The notes beneath the pieces were generated by a model that had not been told where the DNA came from, ran no database searches, and saw only the letters and a list, made by a program, of their open reading frames with translations. The position numbers were made by a program, and so were the translations under genes. This document shows, in pieces, positions 7,061 through 13,134 of a stretch of 16,801 nucleotides of DNA; position 1 is the stretch's first letter; each line of letters begins with the position of its first letter. The stretch is from Siphonobacter sp048595215 (lineage in GTDB: Bacteria; Bacteroidota; Bacteroidia; Cytophagales; Spirosomataceae): positions 1-16,801 of the forward strand of contig NZ_JBMDWJ010000026.1 of assembly GCF_048595215.1 (NCBI RefSeq), in the 5' to 3' direction.

Positions 7061-8032
7061 ATGACAACGATATCCCAAATCAAACTCGGTAAGGAAGGCC
7101 CCTTGGTTTCTAAACTCGGCTTAGGCTGTATGCGTATGTCGTCGGTATGGGGAAGCCCAACTCCTGACGAAACGGAAAGTCTGGCGACCATTCAACTGGC
7201 CTTGGACAGCGGTATTAACTTTCTCAACACCGGAGACTTTTACGGTAGCGGTCACAACGAAATCCTGGTAGGGAAAGCCATTAAAGGCCGACGCGAGGAG
7301 GCTTTCATTAGTGTGAAATTCGGAGCGATTTTCTATAACGGCCAATGGATCGGACTGGATCTGCGTCCCATCGCCATCAAAAACTTTATCAACTATTCGT
7401 TAGTACGACTGGGGATTGATACCATCGATCTGTACCAGCCTTGCCGACTGGATGACAGCGTTCCGGTAGAAGACGTGATTGGAACCGTAGCCGACCTGAT
7501 CAAAGAAGGCAAGGTTCGTCACCTGGGTGTGTCGGAAATTACGGCGGATCAGTTACGCAAAGCTCATAGCGTACATCCGGTAACGGCTCTGGAAATTGGC
7601 TACTCCCTGGCGGATCGTCAGATTGAAAGCGACCTGCTCCCGACAGCCAAAGAATTGGGCATTGGCGTAGTGGCCTTTGCCAATACGGCGGAAGGCTTAC
7701 TCACCGGAGCCATGAAAGCTCCCTTGCCAGCCGACGATTACCACAACCATTTCTCGCGTTTTCAGGGAGAAAATCTGATCCAAAATCTGGAAAAGGTTGA
7801 GGTGTTGAAACAACTAGCCCAGGATAAAGGCTGTACGCCCACGCAGCTAGCGATTGCCTGGGTCAATGCTCAGGGCGAATCTATTATGCCCCTGGTGAGT
7901 ATGAGCCGACGCTCGCGGCTTCCCGAAAACCTCGCGGCGATGTCTATTGACTTTACCCCCGAGGAGATGCATACGCTCAACACCACGTTTGCACCGGGTG
8001 CGATTCTGGGTAGTACCTACCTGCAACGATAG
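7061..8032 (+). CDS. Aldo/keto reductase with a non-canonical catalytic tetrad
   Basis: NADPH-dependent (beta/alpha)8-barrel reductase of 323 aa, a normal length for the family. Landmarks: LGLGCMRM (19-26), GINFLNTGDFYGSGHNEIL (51-69), VKFGA (85-89), IDLYQPCRLD (122-131), VRHLGVSE (152-159) and the C-terminal TPTQLAIAWV (259-268). Of the canonical Asp-Tyr-Lys-His tetrad, Tyr61 and Lys86 are present, but the Asp position (five before Tyr) is Asn56 and the His position is Cys128. I recall a subfamily with DLYQPAR in this place, so this may be a divergent clade and not a decayed gene; the frame is intact. I use ATG 7061; an upstream TTG (6989) would add 24 unlikely residues. It lies 99 nt after one AraC gene and 23 nt before another. 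The substrate, probably an aldehyde or ketone, is unknown, and with two tetrad residues changed the activity itself is unproven. Confidence 0.9.
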   Translation: MTTISQIKLGKEGPLVSKLGLGCMRMSSVWGSPTPDETESLATIQLALDSGINFLNTGDFYGSGHNEILVGKAIKGRREEAFISVKFGAIFYNGQWIGLDLRPIAIKNFINYSLVRLGIDTIDLYQPCRLDDSVPVEDVIGTVADLIKEGKVRHLGVSEITADQLRKAHSVHPVTALEIGYSLADRQIESDLLPTAKELGIGVVAFANTAEGLLTGAMKAPLPADDYHNHFSRFQGENLIQNLEKVEVLKQLAQDKGCTPTQLAIAWVNAQGESIMPLVSMSRRSRLPENLAAMSIDFTPEEMHTLNTTFAPGAILGSTYLQR

Positions 8033-8055
8033 ATCCATTTTACTAGCTTTACATC

Positions 8056-8886
8056 GTGACGAATGCAACTCAATTATTTCCGGGACTGATTTTCTTCTCG
8101 TATTTATCCAAGCTAAAGAAGGAGAAAGTGGCCTTCCTTGAACACAACACACTAGTATTTGTGGTGTCGGGTCATTTCTCCATGCAAACGGCTCATCAGC
8201 ACATCGCGATGAATCGGGGTGAGGTACTACTGATTCAAAAAAACCAACTAGCAGAAATTACGAAGACGCCATTAGAAGACGAAGATTATCAGACCATTGT
8301 CATCCGGCTGCCGGAAGATGTTCTGCGAAGCATCGCTTTGGAAGAGCAATGGGAAAGTAATCGAAAGTACGCAGGTCCGGCTAATCTTCTAATTCCGGGA
8401 AACGATTTTCTGCGGGCTTTTTTTCAGTCCATTATTCCTTACACTCGTCATCCGGAAGAAAAAATAACGCACACGCTGGGCATGCTCAAAGTAAAGGAGG
8501 CAGTACACCTCCTCCTTTACACGTTACCCGAACTCCGGGAGTTTTTGTTTGATTTTTCGGAACCTTACAAGATGGATCTGGAAAAATTCATGCTTACGAA
8601 CTTTCACTACAACGTTCCCGTCGAAAAATTCGCCCGACTGACGGGACGGAGCCTGGCCGGATTCAAGCGTGATTTCCAGAAAACCTTCGGGATGGCTCCC
8701 CGCCATTGGTTACAGGAACGCCGACTAACGGAAGCCCGGCACCTGATCGAATCCAAGCACAGGAAACCCTCGGCCATCTACCTCGACCTGGGCTTTGAAA
8801 GCCTCTCGCATTTTTCCCACGCGTTTAAAAAGAAATTCGGCAAGGCTCCTACCGAATGGAGTGTGCAGGGAAGCGAGTACCTTTGA
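8056..8886 (+). CDS. AraC family transcriptional regulator (second of three, GTG start)
   Basis: 276-aa regulator with an N-terminal sensor region (about 10-165) resembling the cupin-like domain of ExsA-type AraC proteins (LVFVVSGHFSMQTAHQHIAM, then GEVLLIQKNQLAEITK). The C-terminal DNA-binding domain (about 175-270) has the HTH units VPVEKFARLTGRSLAGFKRDF (188-208) and SAIYLDLGFESLSHFSHAFKK (239-259), ending FGKAPTEW. An in-frame TAG at 8044-8046 and the absence of an ATG before residue 43 leave GTG 8056 as the best start. It follows the aldo/keto reductase stop by 23 nt, so it is probably co-transcribed with that gene and may control it. It is distinct in sequence from the regulator at 6086, so the two are not recent duplicates. 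Confidence 0.9.
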   Translation: MTNATQLFPGLIFFSYLSKLKKEKVAFLEHNTLVFVVSGHFSMQTAHQHIAMNRGEVLLIQKNQLAEITKTPLEDEDYQTIVIRLPEDVLRSIALEEQWESNRKYAGPANLLIPGNDFLRAFFQSIIPYTRHPEEKITHTLGMLKVKEAVHLLLYTLPELREFLFDFSEPYKMDLEKFMLTNFHYNVPVEKFARLTGRSLAGFKRDFQKTFGMAPRHWLQERRLTEARHLIESKHRKPSAIYLDLGFESLSHFSHAFKKKFGKAPTEWSVQGSEYL

Positions 8887-8935
8887 TGCAATAAAGCCTA
8901 TACACCAAACTTTTTTTTAGTTCCTATACCTACAG

Positions 8936-8945
8936 TACTTTGGTC
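8936..8945 (+). promoter_or_regulatory. TACTTTGRTC motif, copy 1
   Basis: TACTTTGGTC in the gap after the second AraC gene. It resembles the -7 box TAnnTTTG with one base fewer in the spacer. The next gene starts 222 nt away, so a promoter role here is uncertain. Further copies lie at 10318 and 12139. Confidence 0.25.
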
Positions 8946-9149
8946 CATGCGTATTTGTAATTAGCTATAACCATTAATATTCGAGCATTTTACGGCTTAT
9001 CTAGTTGTTGAAAAGATGTTATTATATTGTGAAGTATGCGGGTGAAGCGTGCAGGTAGAGCAACGAAGCTCTATTTTCGGGGCAACCGTTGGGAACGTAT
9101 CCAGTCAGCGTAAAAAACGCGTGTATAGAATCCCGTCATCCCAAGAAAC

Positions 9150-9157
9150 TATATTTG
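9150..9157 (+). promoter_or_regulatory. Candidate -7 promoter box (TATATTTG) for the phosphodiesterase gene
   Basis: An exact TAnnTTTG match 10 nt before the ATG at 9168. No clear -33 TTTG is visible at the expected distance. It would give a very short leader of only a few bases. Confidence 0.45.
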
Positions 9158-9167
9158 CTTCCTCCCT

Positions 9168-10067
9168 ATGCTTCGTTTTACCTTCCTTTTCTGGCTCCTT
9201 GCTTTTTCGGTTCAGGGGCAAACCCGGCCCGTACAGGACATTATTCGTCAATTACACAACCCTAAGTCTGCGGAAGTACTGGTCGTAGCTCACCGGGGCG
9301 ATTGGCGGTATGCCCCCGAAAACTCCGTACTTAGCCTTGAACACGCCATTCAAATGGGCGTTGATATCGTCGAAATTGATCTGAAGAAAACCAAAGACGG
9401 GGTACTGATTCTCTTACACGATGCTACGCTCAATCGTACCACTACCGGCCATGGCAAACCGAGTGAATATACGTGGGCAGAACTCCAGCAGCTTACGCTT
9501 AAAAATGAGCACGGTGGACCGACCCGCCAAAAGATCATGACCTTCGAAGACTGCATGAGACGAGCCAAGGGTCGGGTCATGATCAATATTGATAAAGGCT
9601 ACGAGTACTTTAAAGAAGCCTATCAAATTCTGGAGGCAACGGGTACGATGGATCACGCCGTTATTAAGGCCGGAAAAACCTACGAGGAGGTGAAAGCGGA
9701 AAACGGAGATCTGTTGGGTGGTAAGCTAGCGTTCATGCCGATTGTGAATCTGGCGAAGCCCGAGGCTCAAGCGATGATTGAATCCTACGAAAAGCATCTA
9801 AAACCCGTGGCGTACGAACTCAACTTCGCGACCGATAGCGTTCTTCTTCATTCGAATTATCAGTCCATTCCCAAAAGCGGCTCCAAAATCTGGCTTAACA
9901 GCCTTTGGGCCAGCTTAAACGGTGGGCACGATGACGAGAAAAGTATCGAAGAAAACGATCCCGAAGCGGGTTGGGGCTGGCTGATTGCCCAAGGAGCTAC
10001 GTTTATTCAAACCGACCGACCCCAGGAATTACTGGATTATCTGCGAAAAAAAGGCTTACATCCCTAA
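9168..10067 (+). CDS. Glycerophosphodiester phosphodiesterase family protein, secreted
   Basis: TIM-barrel phosphodiesterase of the GDPD family, which hydrolyses glycerophosphodiesters to sn-glycerol 3-phosphate and an alcohol. The 299-aa protein starts with a signal peptide (about 1-17, MLRFTFLFWLLAFSVQG, cleaved before QTRP), so it acts in the periplasm or outside. Catalytic and metal residues are in place: AHRGDWRYAPENS (41-53; His42, Arg43, Glu51), VEIDLKKTKDG (68-78; Glu69, Asp71) and LHDATLNRTT (83-92; His84). TGHG follows at 93-96. The C-terminal GATFIQTDRPQELLDYL is also typical. Predicted metal-dependent (Ca or Mg). Neighbours do not suggest a pathway; a phosphate or glycerol scavenging role is inference. 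A -7-like box sits 10 nt upstream. A substrate other than a phospholipid head group is possible, as Bacteroidota carry several paralogues. Confidence 0.92.
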   Translation: MLRFTFLFWLLAFSVQGQTRPVQDIIRQLHNPKSAEVLVVAHRGDWRYAPENSVLSLEHAIQMGVDIVEIDLKKTKDGVLILLHDATLNRTTTGHGKPSEYTWAELQQLTLKNEHGGPTRQKIMTFEDCMRRAKGRVMINIDKGYEYFKEAYQILEATGTMDHAVIKAGKTYEEVKAENGDLLGGKLAFMPIVNLAKPEAQAMIESYEKHLKPVAYELNFATDSVLLHSNYQSIPKSGSKIWLNSLWASLNGGHDDEKSIEENDPEAGWGWLIAQGATFIQTDRPQELLDYLRKKGLHP

Positions 10068-10246
10068 ACCCCTTGGTACAACGTTAGACGAATACTACAC
10101 TAGGGACTAAACGCATTCAAAACCTCTTGTTAAACGCTGGTTTTCACACTAAAAAGGATTGCTCTTTTGAGTACAGGGGAGAATGTAAGCGAAGAATCCT
10201 AGGACTTTTAGAACACTATCAATCGGTACCTTCTAATAAAATTATC

Positions 10247-10274
10247 AACTGATAAAATGTGATTTTAATCAGTT
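10247..10274. promoter_or_regulatory. Imperfect dyad upstream of the universal stress protein gene
   Basis: AACTGATAAAAT (10247-10258) faces ATTTTAATCAGTT (10262-10274) across GTG, a near-perfect inverted repeat with one extra A in the right arm. The stretch TGTGATTTTAATCAGT (10258-10273) has the left half and spacing of a CRP-like site (TGTGA-N6-TCACA), but only part of the right half matches. It lies about 75 nt before the ATG at 10350, suiting an operator for the stress operon. It could also be a weak hairpin ending the upstream transcript. Confidence 0.35.
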
Positions 10275-10317
10275 AAAACTCCCGTTTAGCTCAGCCCATG
10301 AGTCCAGGAAAACTGCG

Positions 10318-10327
10318 TACTTTGATC
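10318..10327 (+). promoter_or_regulatory. TACTTTGRTC motif, copy 2; candidate -7 region of the usp-SDR operon
   Basis: TACTTTGATC lies 22 nt before the ATG of the universal stress protein gene, the right distance for a -7 box and short leader. The spacing inside the box is one base shorter than TAnnTTTG and no clear -33 box is seen. Confidence 0.35.
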
Positions 10328-10349
10328 CGTCAAACCAACCAGCGATGCC

Positions 10350-11183
10350 ATGAAAACGATTCTGGTTCCGACGGATCTAAGTCCTATTTCGTTACAGGCT
10401 TTGGAAACGGCCGCTGAGCTGGCTCGAACGTACTCAGCTCGAATTCTGCTGCTTCATACCGTAATAGATGAAGACCTGACGTATTTATCTTCCGCAGATT
10501 CGACGTTAAAATTCTCCGATGACTTATTACCAGCGTTCAAAAAAGCCCGTCACCGCGACGAAGCTCAGCTAAAAGCCTTACTGAGCGACCCTTTGTATCA
10601 GGGGATCGAAATTCAGATTGAGGTGGGTAAAACGCTAAAGGGCTTCCTCGACTGCCTGTCGGATTACAACCCTGACTTAATCATCATGGCCTCGGAAGGA
10701 GCATCGGGCCTCAAGGCGTGGACCGAAGGTTCACATGCGGAAGCGGTCATGCGGCAAACCTCTTGTCCCGTATTAATCTTAAAAGAACCCATCAAACCGT
10801 TTCATCCCGAGCGAATCATAACGGCCATTGATGTGGACAATCGAATGCCCACTGCCCTACCCAAACCTTTTTTAATGGGTAGCCGCGAATGGGACGATTA
10901 CCTGTTTGTGATGAAGCCCTTTGATCCCCGTTCAGAGGAAGAAATCAAGCAGTTGATGACTGCTTGGGCCGAAAATCAGCTGCTGGATACTTATCGTTTA
11001 CACATTACCCGCCATTCCTCCAGTGCTACTGGCATTCTGGAATACGCTGCGGAAGTCTCCGCCGATTTAGTAGTATTGTTTACGCACGCACGGAAAGGAA
11101 TCCAGCATTTCCTCTACGGCAGTGTGGCCGAATCCGTACTAAACCGGGCCGAGCTACCCGTTTTAATTATTCATCTATCTTAA
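10350..11183 (+). CDS. Universal stress protein with two UspA domains
   Basis: Tandem-domain UspA protein of 277 aa, a common Bacteroidota arrangement. Domain 1 (about 1-146) opens MKTILVPTDLS with the conserved Asp9 and ends SCPVLILKEP. Domain 2 (about 155-277) opens RIITAIDVDN and ends LPVLIIHL. The ATP-binding motif G-x2-G-x9-G(S/T) is only partly kept: domain 1 reads A-SE-G then nine residues to GS (first Gly replaced, about 114-128); domain 2 lacks the first two glycines but keeps GSVAE (257-261). ATP binding is therefore uncertain, more so in domain 2. Proteins of this family are linked to stress survival, but the exact role here is unknown. It is followed by an SDR gene after only 10 nt, so both should be one transcript. 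Confidence 0.92.
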   Translation: MKTILVPTDLSPISLQALETAAELARTYSARILLLHTVIDEDLTYLSSADSTLKFSDDLLPAFKKARHRDEAQLKALLSDPLYQGIEIQIEVGKTLKGFLDCLSDYNPDLIIMASEGASGLKAWTEGSHAEAVMRQTSCPVLILKEPIKPFHPERIITAIDVDNRMPTALPKPFLMGSREWDDYLFVMKPFDPRSEEEIKQLMTAWAENQLLDTYRLHITRHSSSATGILEYAAEVSADLVVLFTHARKGIQHFLYGSVAESVLNRAELPVLIIHLS

Positions 11184-11193
11184 TTGATTACTT

Positions 11194-11940
11194 ATGGAAA
11201 AGTTATTTCAAGGAAAAACGGCCTTAGTTACGGGTGCCGCTTCGGGTATCGGTAAAGCCGTGGCCCTGCTATACAGTCAGTACGGAGCTCAGGTTATGGT
11301 ATCGGATCTCTCCGATGGACAGGCCGTGGTTGAAGAAATAACCGCCGCTGGCGGAACGGCTCAGTTCTACCAAGCCGATGTAGCCGACCCCCGGCAATGC
11401 CAGCAACTGGTGCAGGAAACCATCAATCAATTCGGACGACTGGACTTTGCCTGTAACAATGCCGGTATTGGCGGCGAATTGAACGCTACCGCCGATTATT
11501 CGCTAGAAGGCTGGCAGAAAATTATGGATGTAAACCTCAATAGCGTATTCTATTGCATGAAATACGAGCTGGAAGCGATGCGGGTCCAAGGCTCGGGATC
11601 GATTGTAAACATGGGTTCGATTTTAAGTCAGGTAGGTACCGCTCACTCGCCCGGGTACGTAGCGGCGAAACACGCCGTTGTGGGGTTAACGCAAACGGCG
11701 GCCTTGGAATACGCCTCCAAGGGTATCCGTATCAACACGGTTGGTCCGGCTTATATTGACACGCCCCTGCTCAAAAACTTACCGTCCGAAGCCCGGCAAA
11801 TGCTGATCGGGATGCATCCGATGGGTAGACTGGGGCGTTCGGAAGAGGTCGCTGAATTAGTCATTTGGCTGTCTTCCGACAAAGCCTCCTTCGTGACCGG
11901 AGCGTATTATCCCGTAGACGGCGGCTATTTGGCTCAGTAA
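11194..11940 (+). CDS. Short-chain dehydrogenase/reductase (classical SDR)
   Basis: Cytoplasmic NAD(P)-dependent oxidoreductase of 248 aa, the normal length for a classical SDR. It has the cofactor loop TGAASGIG (13-20), NNAG (88-91), Asn114 in DVNLNS, and the catalytic Ser142 (NMGSILS), Tyr155 and Lys159 (GYVAAKHAVVG), then NTVGPAYIDTPLL (181-193) and the C-terminal SFVTGAYYPVDGGY. Asp38 at the end of the second strand (VMVSDLS) suggests NAD(H) over NADP(H). All catalytic residues are present. The substrate cannot be deduced; glucose-dehydrogenase-like and oxoacyl-reductase-like enzymes share these motifs. It is the second gene after the universal stress protein (10-nt gap) and ends 38 nt before a strong hairpin, so the pair is probably a stress-induced operon. 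Confidence 0.93.
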   Translation: MEKLFQGKTALVTGAASGIGKAVALLYSQYGAQVMVSDLSDGQAVVEEITAAGGTAQFYQADVADPRQCQQLVQETINQFGRLDFACNNAGIGGELNATADYSLEGWQKIMDVNLNSVFYCMKYELEAMRVQGSGSIVNMGSILSQVGTAHSPGYVAAKHAVVGLTQTAALEYASKGIRINTVGPAYIDTPLLKNLPSEARQMLIGMHPMGRLGRSEEVAELVIWLSSDKASFVTGAYYPVDGGYLAQ

Positions 11941-11978
11941 TCTTCTTGATTCGACGACTATCCGTAGCTTAATAAGTC

Positions 11979-12022
11979 ACATTGCTCTAAAAGCTTCTTC
12001 CGGGAAGCTTTTAGAGCAATGT
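11979..12022 (+). terminator. 19-bp hairpin terminator after the usp-SDR operon
   Basis: Left arm 11979-11997 and right arm 12004-12022 are perfect reverse complements around the loop TTCCGG. It starts 38 nt after the SDR stop codon and is followed by AT-rich TATATTTATA, not a pure T-run. It separates the stress operon from the next regulator gene. Confidence 0.72.
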
Positions 12023-12138
12023 TATATTTATACGTTACTAGTGCTACTCGTCGAAATCATTTTACGACGGTTTCTTCCAGTTCCATACCTAAGGTTTCAA
12101 AAGGCTTTTATTACCAGAATGTCGGGTTGTCCAGTCGC

Positions 12139-12148
12139 TACTTTGATC
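12139..12148 (+). promoter_or_regulatory. TACTTTGRTC motif, copy 3
   Basis: TACTTTGATC lies 110 nt before the third AraC gene. It is identical to the copy upstream of the universal stress protein gene. It may be a -7 box with a shortened spacer or part of a shared operator. Confidence 0.25.
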
Positions 12149-12208
12149 AAGAAGATTTTTAATTTTCTTTCGTTCTCGTACCTTTCTTCGAAAAAAATGG
12201 TATTGTTA

Positions 12209-12228
12209 CGTACACCAACGCGTGTACG
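12209..12228. promoter_or_regulatory. Perfect dyad CGTACAC-N6-GTGTACG before the third AraC gene
   Basis: Arms CGTACAC (12209-12215) and GTGTACG (12222-12228) flank a 6-nt spacer, and the right end lies 30 nt before the ATG at 12259. Position and symmetry suit an operator bound by a dimer. The loop is short enough for an RNA hairpin too, but no T-run follows. Confidence 0.4.
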
Positions 12229-12258
12229 CCTCTTCACCTACGCTCTTGATTCTCTGCC

Positions 12259-13062
12259 ATGAACGCTCTACCCACGGGTCAATTTTACGGACAGACCAAT
12301 CAAAAACTTCAATTGGGCCATCTAACGCTCACGGATACGGAATATACGCATCCCTGGGTGGATTGGCATTACCATGAAAATGCCTATTTCACATTTATTT
12401 TACAGGGCAAGGTTTTAGAGGGGAATCGGAAAGAAAGGTACACTTGTACCGCCGGTAGCCTGCTGTTTCACCACTGGCAGGAGGCTCATTACAATCAGAA
12501 ACCCGAAGGCTATACCCGGGGTTTTCACGTCGAGCTAAACGCCGATTGGTTTGAATCGTACGAGATAAAGCCTTTGCAGGGCAGTATCGACATTCAACAT
12601 CCGCAGGCAAAACGACTCATGTACAACCTCGTCAAAGAAGCCAAACGCCACGCTTCATACACGCCCCTGGCCCTGGAGGCTTTACTGGTTGAGCTATTTG
12701 GAGAACTCACACAAACCTCTAATCGCTTGTATCTTCGGGAGCCCGACTGGGTCAGACAATTACGGGAGCTTTTGCACGATGCCCCGGAACACCCCTGGAC
12801 ACTTAACCAGTTAGCCGAGCAACTCGCCCTTCATCCCGTTTATCTCTGCCGGGAAATGCCTCGCTATTTTAACTGTCGTTTTGGGGAGTACCTCCGGATG
12901 ATCCGACTTCAGAAGGCCTTACCGCTGCTGCTCAAGCAAGGCTTATCGCTAACGCACATTGCATTGGATTGCGGTTTTGCTGATCAGAGTCACTTCATTC
13001 GCTCTTTTCGGAATCAGTATGAGCTTACGCCCCTGGCGTACCGAAAACTTTTTGTCAGCTAA
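12259..13062 (+). CDS. AraC family transcriptional regulator (third of three)
   Basis: 267-aa regulator with an N-terminal cupin sensor domain (about 20-115). The segment HPWVDWHYHENAYFTFILQG (31-50) has the His-rich start of the cupin fold, and AGSLLFHHWQEAHYNQKPEG (65-84) the second half. The C-terminal AraC domain (about 175-265) has WTLNQLAEQLALHPVYLCREM (180-200) and SLTHIALDCGFADQSHFIRSF (230-250), with LTPLAYRKL at the end. It stands alone after a terminator and 72 nt before a serine hydrolase gene on the same strand, its most likely target. Its cupin half differs from those of the other two AraC proteins, suggesting a different signal. The histidines could bind a metal, though most AraC cupins do not; this is open. 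Confidence 0.92.
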   Translation: MNALPTGQFYGQTNQKLQLGHLTLTDTEYTHPWVDWHYHENAYFTFILQGKVLEGNRKERYTCTAGSLLFHHWQEAHYNQKPEGYTRGFHVELNADWFESYEIKPLQGSIDIQHPQAKRLMYNLVKEAKRHASYTPLALEALLVELFGELTQTSNRLYLREPDWVRQLRELLHDAPEHPWTLNQLAEQLALHPVYLCREMPRYFNCRFGEYLRMIRLQKALPLLLKQGLSLTHIALDCGFADQSHFIRSFRNQYELTPLAYRKLFVS

Positions 13063-13099
13063 GGTTAATTGTGTTCTATTTCTGGATTGGCTTAGGGTT

Positions 13100-13107
13100 T
13101 AGGTTTG
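13100..13107 (+). promoter_or_regulatory. Candidate -7 promoter box (TAGGTTTG) for the serine hydrolase gene
   Basis: An exact TAnnTTTG match 27 nt before the ATG at 13135. No clear -33 TTTG is seen at the usual distance. It implies a leader of about 20 nt and transcription separate from the AraC gene. Confidence 0.45.
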
Positions 13108-13134
13108 TAGCTCATTCATCTTTCTGCGAAGGTT

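Larger units (their letters stand above)
11941..12258. other. Intergenic region between the SDR and third AraC genes
   Basis: 318 nt without a supported gene. It holds the terminator 11979-12022, a TACTTTGATC motif at 12139-12148 and a short dyad at 12209-12228 close to the next start codon. A GTG-initiated open frame of 73 codons from 12041 overlaps the next start codon but shows no family motif, so I do not call it. Confidence 0.6.

Noticed and set aside
9049..9288. 79-codon open frame starting at GTG before the phosphodiesterase gene
   Set aside because: It overlaps the signal peptide of a well-supported gene in another frame and has no family motif.
12041..12262. 73-codon open frame starting at GTG, overlapping the third AraC start
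   Set aside because: Rare start codon, no known motif, and it covers regulatory DNA in front of the AraC gene.
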